Shown here in pieces: positions 37,129 to 45,100 of a stretch of DNA of 64,000 bases; positions within the stretch are counted from its first letter, which is position 1, and each line of letters begins with the position of its first letter. This DNA comes from Promethearchaeota archaeon. Its GTDB lineage: Archaea > Asgardarchaeota > Lokiarchaeia > Sigyniarchaeales > SOKP01. The position numbers and the translations under genes were made by a program. The notes under the pieces were generated by a model. It saw only the letters and a list, made by a program, of their open reading frames with translations, was not told the origin of the DNA and made no database searches. Where the stretch lies: positions 186,001-250,000 of the forward strand of contig JAHPZE010000001.1 in NCBI GenBank assembly GCA_019058365.1. Direction: 5' to 3'.

Positions 37129-37145
37129 TTCACACACACGACCGT

Positions 37146-37185
37146 ATAATATTCATATGATATACTAATGGTATATGAATATTAT
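37146..37185. promoter_or_regulatory. 13-bp perfect inverted repeat, probable operator
   Basis: Arms 37146-37158 (ATAATATTCATAT) and 37173-37185 (its exact reverse complement) are separated by 14 bp. It lies between the divergent cyclin-box and RHH genes, immediately next to the cyclin-box start. Dyads of this size and AT content are typical for ribbon-helix-helix regulators, which usually bind near their own gene. Confidence 0.55.
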
Positions 37186-37209
37186 ATGATCCTCTTCATT
37201 TATAAATCT

Positions 37210-37229
37210 ATGCATCCTCAGTGATGCAT
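37210..37229. promoter_or_regulatory. 7-bp inverted repeat, possible second operator
   Basis: ATGCATC (37210-37216) and GATGCAT (37223-37229) flank a 6-bp spacer. A TATA-like 'TTTATAAAT' runs just before it. It could be a second site for the RHH protein or for another regulator. Confidence 0.35.
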
Positions 37230-37313
37230 TAAATGATCATAAAAGACGAACATTTAAATATGCGAAAAAAAATGTAAATTATAACTAAAAGAATTTTTGG
37301 CGAATAATTTAAA

Positions 37314-37742
37314 ATGCCATCTGAATCTTCTAAATCAACTGGTCTACCAAGAACTACCGTAAGTTTAGATCCATTTGATAATGAGGTTATTCAAAAGATG
37401 GCTGATGAAATAAATAAGTCTAAGTCCGAAATATTACGTAATATTATTAATGAATGGATTATTTCAAATCCGGATACGTTACAAGCGAAATATGGAATTA
37501 ATTTTAAAGATATTAAACGCGAAATTCAAATAAAGAATGATGAGAGAACAATTGAAGATGATATTAATGAAATCGTTGGATTTTTCAAACGCACAAAAAG
37601 CATAGAAATTGACAGATTAGCAGAGAAGCTTGAAATGAGTCCTAAGACATTAACCGATTTACTTGATAAATACGGAGATCAAATTGAAGAGAAAGGTTTA
37701 AATTTTAGATTTGAAGGCGATTTGATTATAAAAATTGATTAA
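37314..37742 (+). CDS. Ribbon-helix-helix transcription regulator
   Basis: This 142-residue protein has an N-terminal RHH (CopG/Arc-like) DNA-binding segment at about 10-50: the strand 'RTTVSLDPFDNEVIQKMA', then helices with 'KSKSEILRNIINEWI'. The C-terminal 80 residues are charged and helical and contain an HTH-like 'KSIEIDRLAEKLEMSPKTL', which may serve for dimer contacts or a second DNA contact. It is the first gene behind the inverted-repeat region and lies 12 bp ahead of a small protein of the paralogous family described below, so control of that family is a reasonable inference. Confidence 0.78.
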   Translation: MPSESSKSTGLPRTTVSLDPFDNEVIQKMADEINKSKSEILRNIINEWIISNPDTLQAKYGINFKDIKREIQIKNDERTIEDDINEIVGFFKRTKSIEIDRLAEKLEMSPKTLTDLLDKYGDQIEEKGLNFRFEGDLIIKID

Positions 37743-37754
37743 ATTAGGATATAA

Positions 37755-38027
37755 ATGAGTACAGAAAAATTAAAACTAAATAAAATGTATTTTAAAAATT
37801 CTTATAAGAGAATCTCTGATAAAGACTTTAATATTTCTCAGTTAGTAATTCCTTTTTCTAAGATGTTTAGTTCCCAAAAATCAATTGATGTTTATTCAGG
37901 AAAAGAGAAAATTCCATTCAAGGAAAGAGATCCTGAATATAAAATGATTTTAAGGGAAGAGTTTGATAATAACTTAAATTGTGAATTTAAAATTTTTAAA
38001 TCAGTTGTAATATTTCCTTCTTTTTAA
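37755..38027 (+). CDS. Small protein family 'DVYSG..IPFKER', member 1
   Basis: This 90-residue protein belongs to no family I recognise. Its core is 'ISQLVIPFSKMF' (about 27-38) followed by 'DVYSGKEKIPFKERDPEYK' and 'MILREEF' (about 45-70). The same core, with the same order and spacing, recurs in three further small genes at 39924, 40285 and 40697. It follows the RHH gene by 12 bp, so they are probably one transcript. The composition is soluble and charged. A toxin/antitoxin, inhibitor or small signalling role is conceivable but nothing in the sequence decides it. Confidence 0.6.
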   Translation: MSTEKLKLNKMYFKNSYKRISDKDFNISQLVIPFSKMFSSQKSIDVYSGKEKIPFKERDPEYKMILREEFDNNLNCEFKIFKSVVIFPSF

Positions 38028-38117
38028 TATCTTTTATAATTTATCTATGACAACTATAGAATACGTTGTTACAACTTAAATTATGTCTGTTTTCTTACTA
38101 TTTTAGGAGGGGGTATC

Positions 38118-38174
38118 ATGGGGCAGGAGAAAAGGAGAAAATTTCTAGGAAAATTAGAAATTAATTTAATATAA
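38118..38174 (+). CDS. Possible 18-residue microprotein with strong ribosome-binding site
   Basis: 'AGGAGGGGG' ends five bases before an ATG that opens an 18-codon basic frame (MGQEKRRKFLGKLEINLI). Strong Shine-Dalgarno sites are uncommon in this window. It lies between family member 1 and the MFS gene. It may be a microprotein, a leader peptide or the start of a decayed gene. Confidence 0.25.
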   Translation: MGQEKRRKFLGKLEINLI

Positions 38175-38286
38175 AAACATAAAAATCAAATATAATTTCC
38201 ATAGTCTATCCTTTTCTGTATAAGAGTAATGACAAAATTCTTTAAACTATACATAAAATTTTTAAGAAAATCAAATTTCACTTATA

Positions 38287-38295
38287 TTTATAAAT
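38287..38295 (+). promoter_or_regulatory. TATA-like box of MFS gene
   Basis: 'TTTATAAAT' is centred 29 bp before the preferred ATG at 38320, the distance expected for an archaeal promoter giving a nearly leaderless mRNA. Confidence 0.4.
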
Positions 38296-38319
38296 TAAAT
38301 CTAATATAAAGTGATTTTT

Positions 38320-39726
38320 ATGTCAAAAGAAGAAAATGATGTAAAAACTCCTTCTGAAATTCTCAGAAATGAAGAAGTAGAATATGAAACCACAACTTCA
38401 AGACGAAATGTATTCTTTTGGGCAATGTATGATCTCGCAAACACAATTTACTCTATGGTAATTGTGAGCTTAATAATTAATCGTTATATCCTGGTGATAG
38501 GTCAATTAGAATATGGGATGTCTTATGGCGAAGTTAGCTTTCTTTATGGTTTAGTTAGTTTCATAATGCAAATCGGAGTAGCTATTTGTGTGCCTATTTT
38601 AGGAGCATTTAGCGATACTGTCGGAAAAAGAAAACCTTTCATTATAAGTTTAACAGGTATTATTCTTCTCTTTGCGAGTTTGCTTGGATTTTTTCATGAT
38701 CTAACAACAGTTATAATATTTTACGTAATAGCAAATGTTGCTTATCAGTTTAGTTTGGCTTTTTATGATGCAATGCTTCCATTTATTGCTAAGAGAGATG
38801 ACATAGAAAAAGTAGCTGGATTTGGGGTTGCTTGGGGCTACTTGGGTACTATTCTTGCTCTTGCTATAATGTACCCATTAATATATATATTAAAAGATAC
38901 GGTATCAACTCCGCCTGTATTACCTGGAGATAAGCCAGTACAATATGGATTTGCAGGATACTGGTTTACATTTTTTATACCAATGGTTCTATTTTTAGTC
39001 TGTGCTATTCCATTTCTTTATGTTCGTGAAAAGCAAAAAAAAGGCAAGAGACCGTCAATAGGGAATTTAATCAAAAATACTTTTAGACAAATAAGAAGTA
39101 CATTTAAAGATATTAGAAAACATAAATCAATGTTTATTTTCATTATTGGTTATTTTTTCGTCGCTGACATCGCTAATGTTATAGTTCTCTATATGACACC
39201 AATAGTTACTGATGGTTTAATTATTGCGGGTGGAGCAACCTTATTTGCTATCCTTTTTATAATAATTGCTACTATGTCAGCAGTTGCTTTTACTTATTTT
39301 GTAGGAAAGTTTGGTGCAAAATATGGAGCAAAAAAAACATTTTACCTTGTAGGCGCTTTGTGGGGAATTGCATTAAGTATAGGTATAATATTAGTATTTA
39401 CAACGCAATATATCGATATTGGTGCAAATCTTCCCTTTATCTTTAGTCTAATCATGGGTATCGTAGCGGGTCCAGCACTAGGAGGAACATGGACAGCACA
39501 ACGGATTATGATAATAGAACTCGCCCCCAAAGAAAAATTTGGAGAATTTTTCGGGTTTTCTAAGTTGAGTGGAAAATTTTCTTCAGCACTAGGACCTTTT
39601 ATTTGGGGTACAGTCATGTTAACTTACGATATAATAGGTAAGGCTGCATATGGTTGGGCAATGATATCTGTTGGTATTATAATGGGAATCGGAATATTGA
39701 TTATCTCTTTTATAAAAAAAAATTAA
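38320..39726 (+). CDS. MFS transporter of the UMF1/Atg22-like group
   Basis: This 468-residue transporter has 12 hydrophobic segments. The N-terminal signature 'FFWAMYDLANTIYSMV' matches the Atg22/UMF1 subgroup ('WALYDFANSAF'). The loop 2-3 motif is 'GAFSDTVGKRKPFI'. Atg22 in yeast effluxes amino acids from the vacuole; archaeal relatives have no proven substrate. I prefer the ATG at 38320 over a GTG nine bases upstream because of the TATA-box distance. It is embedded among the small paralogous proteins (one before, three after) on the same strand. Confidence 0.87.
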   Translation: MSKEENDVKTPSEILRNEEVEYETTTSRRNVFFWAMYDLANTIYSMVIVSLIINRYILVIGQLEYGMSYGEVSFLYGLVSFIMQIGVAICVPILGAFSDTVGKRKPFIISLTGIILLFASLLGFFHDLTTVIIFYVIANVAYQFSLAFYDAMLPFIAKRDDIEKVAGFGVAWGYLGTILALAIMYPLIYILKDTVSTPPVLPGDKPVQYGFAGYWFTFFIPMVLFLVCAIPFLYVREKQKKGKRPSIGNLIKNTFRQIRSTFKDIRKHKSMFIFIIGYFFVADIANVIVLYMTPIVTDGLIIAGGATLFAILFIIIATMSAVAFTYFVGKFGAKYGAKKTFYLVGALWGIALSIGIILVFTTQYIDIGANLPFIFSLIMGIVAGPALGGTWTAQRIMIIELAPKEKFGEFFGFSKLSGKFSSALGPFIWGTVMLTYDIIGKAAYGWAMISVGIIMGIGILIISFIKKN

Positions 39727-39741
39727 TCTTTAAAATAATTC

Positions 39742-39752
39742 TTTTTTTTTTT
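39742..39752 (+). terminator. Oligo-T terminator of MFS gene
   Basis: A T11 tract starts 15 bp after the MFS stop codon, with no hairpin needed for archaeal termination. Confidence 0.5.
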
Positions 39753-39923
39753 AACATTAAAGTCAAAACGTTTCTTATTTCTATTTATTCATACGAAAAA
39801 TTAGAACTCCAATACTTTTTATATAAAAATCTTTGGTTTCCTCATGGTTTAACGCTATATAATATATAAAATGAACATACTCAAAAAAATAATCTTAAAA
39901 TATTAACTTTAGATATGTAGACA

Positions 39924-40166
39924 ATGGAGATTAAAGATATATATAAAACGATTCAAGATATTTTTCTACCTATAGAACAACCTCATTTCCCTGATATATC
40001 CCGGTTACTTATTTCATTTGAAGATTTAGGTCAAACTAAAAAAAATAGACTTATTTATTTTGGAGATGAGAAAATATCTTTTAAAGAAAGACTTCCTGAG
40101 TATCAAGAAATTCTAATTAATGAGTCCCTAGCAGATAGAATTATTCTCCTTAAAATTTATATGTAA
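39924..40166 (+). CDS. Small protein family 'DVYSG..IPFKER', member 2
   Basis: This 80-residue protein shares the family core: 'DISRLLISFEDL' then 'LIYFGDEKISFKERLPEYQ' and 'EILINES'. Against member 1 it keeps the I-S-x-L entry, the G-x-E-x-I-x-F-K-E-R box and the E-Y-x-x-I-L-x-x-E end. The N-terminus ('MEIKDIYKTIQDIFLPIEQ') differs, so only the C-terminal half is common. It stands 197 bp after the MFS gene with its own upstream TATA-like sequence. Confidence 0.58.
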   Translation: MEIKDIYKTIQDIFLPIEQPHFPDISRLLISFEDLGQTKKNRLIYFGDEKISFKERLPEYQEILINESLADRIILLKIYM

Positions 40167-40284
40167 AATTCTCTAACTCAACAAGTATAAGATATAATTT
40201 TAAAGATTTACTTAACTTAGATCAAAAATTCAACCTCTTTTTATATTTAAATAAAGATAATCCATAAAAGAGAGTGAATTTTAA

Positions 40285-40602
40285 TTGATTGGGGAATCAC
40301 GTATAATTGAAAAGAAAGTTGAAAATTTTCTGAAACATATTTTCAAACCAGAAAATTCATTTAATAGGAGAAAACTCCAAAAAAGGAAATTTTTCTTATT
40401 ATCCAAATTTGTGGCTGATTTGTTTAACAGTAAGAATTCACGAATTTGTTTTAATAATATTTCAAATTTAATAATTCTAATCCTAAATATCTATAATGAA
40501 AATTTTCCAGTTGATAGTTATTTTAGCATAGACGATAATTCTCTTAAATCTTTCAATTCAGAATATAAACATATTTTGAAAGAAGAATTTCTTAAGAAAT
40601 AA
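40285..40602 (+). CDS. Small protein family, divergent member 3
   Basis: This 105-residue protein starts at a TTG with 'AGAGTGAAT' upstream. It is the most divergent member: 'NISNLIILILNIYNENF' corresponds to the I-S-x-L part and 'LKSFNSEYKHILKEEFLKK' to the conserved end, whereas the G-x-E-x-I-P-F-K box is altered to 'SIDDNSLKSF'. The N-terminal part is basic ('RRKLQKRKFF'). Membership rests on order, spacing and the neighbouring members, and could be accidental in part. Confidence 0.5.
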   Translation: MIGESRIIEKKVENFLKHIFKPENSFNRRKLQKRKFFLLSKFVADLFNSKNSRICFNNISNLIILILNIYNENFPVDSYFSIDDNSLKSFNSEYKHILKEEFLKK

Positions 40603-40696
40603 AAATCTATGAATTATCACTAAATTTGTCGGGACGCCCAATATTAATTAATGGATTTTTACTGGAGTATTAAGCAATAATCAATGTGAGATAAAA

Positions 40697-40918
40697 ATGG
40701 GTTTAGAATTAATAGATAGTAAAATTCGTTTTAATGATAATGAATTAAAATTCTCTGAAGAATTTCTAGATATTTCAAATCTGGCAACCCCGTTCTCGAT
40801 CATGTTTAAAAAAGGTTCTACACCAGACATCTATTCTGGTGAAGAAATTATACCCTTTAAAAACAAAATCTCAGAATTTCAACTAATTCTAATAAATGAG
40901 TTTATAATGGACTATTAG
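40697..40918 (+). CDS. Small protein family 'DVYSG..IPFKER', member 4
   Basis: This 73-residue protein is the closest relative of member 1: 'DISNLATPFSIMF' against 'NISQLVIPFSKMF', and 'DIYSGEEIIPFKNK' against 'DVYSGKEKIPFKER', then 'EFQLILINEF' against 'EYKMILREEF'. It ends almost directly after the conserved core, showing that the core is the functional unit. It is 94 bp after member 3 and 132 bp before the DUF998-like gene. Confidence 0.58.
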   Translation: MGLELIDSKIRFNDNELKFSEEFLDISNLATPFSIMFKKGSTPDIYSGEEIIPFKNKISEFQLILINEFIMDY

Positions 40919-41050
40919 ATTTAACTACATTAAAAAAGATAAAGAGAATTTTTAGCTTCATTTCAGACAAGAAATTCAAATTTTATATATTAATAAATAT
41001 AAGATATAATCCATATATCTTTTGCATTCAAATAAAAAAAATGATCAATC

Positions 41051-41683
41051 ATGGAAAAATTAGATAAAATATTCGAAAAAGTTCATGCAAGTTATTTTGG
41101 GTTTATAGGGATTGTTATTTTTCTTGTTGGAGCAATCCCAGCGATGTTGGTTCATAGTGATTTCAGCTTATTGACTACATTTATTAGTGATTTATCCGTA
41201 CCAGGATGGAACGGATTAGCTATTTTCTTTAGTGTCTGTTGGTTTATAACTGGGCTTTTCATGATAATGTTTATCTTAGGTTTTACTAGATATTTACAAG
41301 AGAAGGGGGCATCTATAAAAGCAACTTGGATAGCATGTATTTTAGGTGTCGTTTCAGCCATAGGTATTTTAATGTTGGCACTATTCAATACTAGGGACTT
41401 TGATGCCTTACACGATATCGCACAATATGTTTTCTTTTTCCCAGGTATTTTATACTTATTTAGTTACGCCTATCTTGAATACAAGCTTTCAGAATTTCCC
41501 CTATGGCAAGCATTGATTAATATTATTGTAGCATTTTTCTTCATATTATACTTGGTACTTTTTATTGTTAATAGAGTGGATGAAACGCTACTTGTAGAAG
41601 CTAAAGTTTTAGCTGAGTGGTTATTTCTTTTTTCAAATTTATTCTGGTTTGTAGAAACAGGTGCTTTTATCCTAAAGAAGTAG
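41051..41683 (+). CDS. DUF998-like six-helix membrane protein
   Basis: This 210-residue protein has six hydrophobic segments. The arrangement, with 'FISDLSVPGWNGLAIFF' after the first helix pair and a conserved acidic 'NTRDFDALHDIAQYVFF' before the fourth, resembles DUF998 proteins, which are widespread in archaea and bacteria and lack a known function. Charge distribution puts the N-terminus in the cytoplasm. A T12 tract just after the stop suggests that the transcript ends here. Confidence 0.7.
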   Translation: MEKLDKIFEKVHASYFGFIGIVIFLVGAIPAMLVHSDFSLLTTFISDLSVPGWNGLAIFFSVCWFITGLFMIMFILGFTRYLQEKGASIKATWIACILGVVSAIGILMLALFNTRDFDALHDIAQYVFFFPGILYLFSYAYLEYKLSEFPLWQALINIIVAFFFILYLVLFIVNRVDETLLVEAKVLAEWLFLFSNLFWFVETGAFILKK

Positions 41684-41699
41684 AAAATTCCAATTTTTC

Positions 41700-41711
41700 T
41701 TTTTTTTTTTT
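41700..41711 (+). terminator. Oligo-T terminator of DUF998-like gene
   Basis: Twelve consecutive T begin 17 bp after the stop codon at 41683 and overlap the 3' end of the convergent zinc-finger gene by two bases. Confidence 0.5.
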
Positions 41712-42027
41712 AATTCTTTCCTAAAGCGAAAATCTTATTTGGAAGCACAAAGACATTTTGACACATTGGACATGCATTATATTTTAGCAGCCAAGGTGAA
41801 ACACACGTTGAGTGAAAAATGCTTTCACAATAAGAACATTTGATTGTCTTATGCTTATTAGGATCAACAATTTTGTGGCAAATTGTACATTGAACTTTTT
41901 TTATGAATTTCTCGTTATTCTTTTTTAATTTTTTGCCACAAAAAGAGCAAAAATTTGTCTTATCCTTATCAGATCTAGGTAATCTCTTCCCACAATAAGG
42001 ACAAAAATTATAAATTCTTCCGGGCAA
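41710..42027 (-). CDS. Zinc-ribbon plus RING/PHD-like zinc-finger protein
   Basis: This 105-residue protein starts at a TTG (no in-frame ATG is available). Two C-x2-C pairs form an N-terminal ribbon ('FCPYCGKRLPRSD', 'FCSFCGKKL'). From about residue 47 eight ligands follow as C-x2-C-x13-C-x2-C-x4-H-x2-C-x10-C-x2-C, with 'FHSTCVSPWLLKYNACPMC' at the end. The spacing is of C4HC3 type (PHD or RING-variant), while the 'W-L-x5-C-P-x-C' end is RING-like. RING proteins are E3 ligases in eukaryotes, and Asgard archaea have ubiquitin-like systems. No ubiquitin, E1 or E2 gene is in this window, so E3 function is only a possibility. Confidence 0.68.
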   Translation of the reverse strand: MPGRIYNFCPYCGKRLPRSDKDKTNFCSFCGKKLKKNNEKFIKKVQCTICHKIVDPNKHKTIKCSYCESIFHSTCVSPWLLKYNACPMCQNVFVLPNKIFALGKN

Positions 42028-42124
42028 ATATTTTTCACAAATTATAATATACTTTTCTATACTTTACTAAAAATAAAAATAGTAATAAAATGATCTTTAG
42101 TCCAATTTTTAAACAATCTTTCTC

Positions 42125-43408
42125 CTATTCATGAAAATATTTCGTTAAGATCCATATTTCAAATAAAATCCCTATGATTGAAATAATAAATGGGGCTAAA
42201 TAACTGACACTTTCAATGAGAAATGCTCCAATAATACCTGTAGGTAAATATCCAATTCCTTGTAGAAAGCCCAAAATACCATAAGATTCAGCTTTTCTGG
42301 TTTCATCTAAATTAGTTATGATCATTTGCTGGGCACCGATAAATGTAGAAGCACTTAGACCACGCAAAATGGCACCAATACTGAGTAGTGGAATTAAAAA
42401 TAAACCAAAACTGTTTGACCAGAGTATAAAAGTTAAAATTAGTATTGAGAAGTATCCTACACCAAAAAGTTCACTTACAATTAAAGTTCGCTTTTTACCA
42501 ATTTTATCTGCAAGATGTCCTCCAGGAATTTGAAAAACAATACTAGATATACTAAAACTAATTGATAAGAGGGCCAACTGTTCATATGTTAAATTGTATT
42601 GAGATCTTAATCCCGCAAAATAAACCGACAGGGAAATGTTATATACTAATACATCTAGTGTGAAAAAAATAATCACTACCTTATTTTTAGGATTAAGAAA
42701 GATATTTCGCCAAAGTTTTTTTCTTTTAGAAGGATTTCTGGGACAAATCTTAGGATTTTTAGCTTCATTATTCAATGGATTAGAGATACCAAAGATTGTA
42801 ATGAGGTAGTTACCTAAATTAAAAATTATATAAATTATGAAATAAATGCGAACGTCTTTTACAATATCAAGCATTACAAAGTATTGACCACAGACTCCTC
42901 CAAGATTTATGCCAAAAAACATTAAGCCAAACATTAAATCTTTTCTCGATTTCCTACTACTTTCAGAAATAAACATAAAATAACTTATTTCTCCTATAAC
43001 TGAGCTCATATAGTAAAAAACTATTCCCACAACCAAAAATATAAGTTTTTTAGCAAAAATTAGAAGAAACAGCCCTAAAATTGCTAAAGGAACATCAAAT
43101 AACCAAATTTTTTTACGATTAAAGCGATCAGATAATTTTCCTACCCATGGTCTTGGAAAAAACATTATTATCCCTCCGATGGTTATAAGAATTCCTGTAA
43201 TAAAGAGTGATCCTGTAACTTCCAATAAGAATGGTTGATAAACTAAAAAAAATGGACTTGAACTAAAACCATAAATTAATGCCATAAAAAATAAAGCCCA
43301 GAGATTCCTACGCTTTAATTTTTCTTCTTCTTGCATATCCTTAACATCATTATAAACTTCTTTAATCTCCTCTAAATCTTCCTGAAAACGTATTTTCATG
43401 CTATTCAC
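42125..43408 (-). CDS. MFS transporter
   Basis: This 427-residue protein has 12 predicted membrane helices. The loop 2-3 motif is 'RPWVGKLSDRFNRKKIW' and the symmetric one in the second half is 'GGHLADKIGKKRTLI', both typical of the major facilitator superfamily of the drug:H+ antiporter-like type. A charged N-terminal region of 35 residues ('LEEIKEVYNDVKDMQEEEKL') precedes the first helix and is unusually long. Substrate unknown. It is transcribed away from the zinc-finger gene's promoter side, as a single gene. Confidence 0.87.
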   Translation of the reverse strand: MNSMKIRFQEDLEEIKEVYNDVKDMQEEEKLKRRNLWALFFMALIYGFSSSPFFLVYQPFLLEVTGSLFITGILITIGGIIMFFPRPWVGKLSDRFNRKKIWLFDVPLAILGLFLLIFAKKLIFLVVGIVFYYMSSVIGEISYFMFISESSRKSRKDLMFGLMFFGINLGGVCGQYFVMLDIVKDVRIYFIIYIIFNLGNYLITIFGISNPLNNEAKNPKICPRNPSKRKKLWRNIFLNPKNKVVIIFFTLDVLVYNISLSVYFAGLRSQYNLTYEQLALLSISFSISSIVFQIPGGHLADKIGKKRTLIVSELFGVGYFSILILTFILWSNSFGLFLIPLLSIGAILRGLSASTFIGAQQMIITNLDETRKAESYGILGFLQGIGYLPTGIIGAFLIESVSYLAPFIISIIGILFEIWILTKYFHE

Positions 43409-43799
43409 CCAATTTTTATTAATTATTTTTCAATTCTTACTTTAATTCTCCCAAATTTGATCTTATAGAGCCTATCTACCCTAGCTACTTTAACTGAAGT
43501 TCTTACTTCTCTACTTCAGGAAAATCGGTTTATAACAAATTATCATATACTTTTGAAGTAAGTTAATGTATAAAATAATTGGTAAAGTTCATAGCAATAT
43601 CTATCATTCTATTAGCTAAAATTAGTACTTAGAAGAAAAGTTTATTTCAAATATGATAAACGCTATAAACTTATTCCATTTTTAATCACTATAATTATTA
43701 GCACATCTTAAATATTTAAATTTTTAGGTTTGAATTGGATTTTTTAAAGAAGAAAAAATAATTTATTCGTAATTTTTAACGATAATATTAAGTTAATTA
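43409..43799. other. Intergenic region with a weak hairpin
   Basis: This 391-bp gap lies between two minus-strand genes. The only structure seen is CTGAAGT (43494-43500) and ACTTCAG (43513-43519), a 7-bp inverted repeat with a 12-bp spacer, next to repeated 'ACTTC' words. It could be an operator for the MFS gene or chance. No coding or RNA gene is seen. Confidence 0.35.
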
Positions 43800-44585
43800 T
43801 TATTTATGCTTTTGAATAAATTCTTTTAATGTTGTAGTATATTCCTCTTTAAATGAGAAAATGTTATTATGCCCAGCATCTTCAATTAGAACTAATTTTT
43901 TTTCAACTCCCTCTGGGATGCATTCATAGATCAGTTTTCCTTCATCACACGGAATAACCCAATCTTGAGTTCCATGAATAATTAATACTGGCTTTTGGAA
44001 TTTTCTAAGTCTAGTATCATTTGAATAGTCACTCAATCCATCTGGAGTAATACCTGGCCCACTCACTCTGAATAGTCTCGTCATCATATTGTACATACTA
44101 GCAAATCCACTTTCAAAAATAATACCTTTCAAACTATCTGGGTTATAAGAGCCAATTTCTGAAGCACACACACTACCAAGCGAACGTCCTAACACAAATA
44201 AAGAGTCTTCTAAGTTTTCTTCGATCATCCATTTATGAAATTCATTATAAACGGGTAGTGCATCAGTAATCAAACTACTATATATTGGGTTGCCTGAACT
44301 GAAACCATAACCGCGAAAGTCAACAACTGCCAAATTTACTCCACAATCGAAAAAAAAGTTTAAGAAATATTGGTAATCAGCTGCAATCTCTCCATTTCCA
44401 TGAAATAACAATATTGTTGGGAGGTTCACATCATTTAAATAGAAAAATCCTCCTATCATAATGTTTTTACTTATTTCAAATTTTAAGATTTTTATGTTTG
44501 GACCTAAATTAGTTGGGATAGGAATTCTTCTGGGGTAAAAGACAATATTAGAAACTGTTGGATTATCTATTAATTTTTTCACCAT
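43800..44585 (-). CDS. Alpha/beta-hydrolase (peptidase S9/BAAT-like)
   Basis: This 261-residue protein shows 'LLFHGNGEIAADY' (oxyanion strand), the nucleophile elbow 'GRSLGSVCASEI' with Ser135, the acid in 'IHGTQDWVIPCDEG' near 213 and His in 'EDAGHNNIFSF' near 241. 'ESGFASMYNMM' after the elbow is usual for the COG1073-type hydrolases. There is no signal peptide. It is unrelated at the motif level to the other hydrolase at 34.4 kb. Substrate unknown. Confidence 0.86.
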   Translation of the reverse strand: MVKKLIDNPTVSNIVFYPRRIPIPTNLGPNIKILKFEISKNIMIGGFFYLNDVNLPTILLFHGNGEIAADYQYFLNFFFDCGVNLAVVDFRGYGFSSGNPIYSSLITDALPVYNEFHKWMIEENLEDSLFVLGRSLGSVCASEIGSYNPDSLKGIIFESGFASMYNMMTRLFRVSGPGITPDGLSDYSNDTRLRKFQKPVLIIHGTQDWVIPCDEGKLIYECIPEGVEKKLVLIEDAGHNNIFSFKEEYTTTLKEFIQKHK

Positions 44586-44755
44586 AATAGAAAAACCTCA
44601 CTTATGTTTTTAAAAATTGCTCAAATGCTTAAATTATTTTGTTAATAATTTTTGACAAAATTGAAAATCCTTAAATAAAATTGGTATAATTTGTACATAC
44701 CGTAAATCTAATTTTTAAAATTTAAAAGAGTTATATATGAACTATGGGAGTTATA

Positions 44756-45055
44756 ATGATAACTACATGGTATCCTAGCCATAAAAGTATGGATATTGGT
44801 AAAATGTATTTAAAGCAACCAAGAGAGGTACCATATGTTACAAAATGGCGTGTTTTTAATACTCCAGCTGGGAAGGATGGTATGAAACAATACCATTTAA
44901 TATATACAGAAAGAGGAAAATTAGAAGAAGCAGTTATGGAACTATGGAAATATTTTACTCCATTTGCTTTACAGATAGAAGGATATAATATGACAGTTGA
45001 AATGCTAATTGGAGTATCAGATACCTATAAAATGGCAGGAATGAAATGGGAATAA
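44756..45055 (+). CDS. Small alpha/beta protein, unknown
   Basis: This 99-residue protein is chosen to start at the ATG at 44756, which has 'GGGAG' five bases upstream; the frame is also open from an ATG at 44744. It is a compact soluble protein with 'YVTKWRVFNTPAG' and 'YHLIYTERGKLEEAVMELW', suggesting a ferredoxin-like alpha/beta dimeric-barrel fold. I do not recognise a family. It stands alone between two minus-strand genes with an oligo-T tract after it. Confidence 0.6.
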   Translation: MITTWYPSHKSMDIGKMYLKQPREVPYVTKWRVFNTPAGKDGMKQYHLIYTERGKLEEAVMELWKYFTPFALQIEGYNMTVEMLIGVSDTYKMAGMKWE

Positions 45056-45076
45056 GTTCCTAATTAATTTAAATTC

Positions 45077-45085
45077 TTTTTTTTT
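45077..45085 (+). terminator. Oligo-T terminator
   Basis: A T9 tract begins 21 bp after the stop of the small unknown gene at 44756-45055 and fits archaeal U-tract termination. Confidence 0.4.
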
Positions 45086-45100
45086 ATTTTGAGAGAAAAA

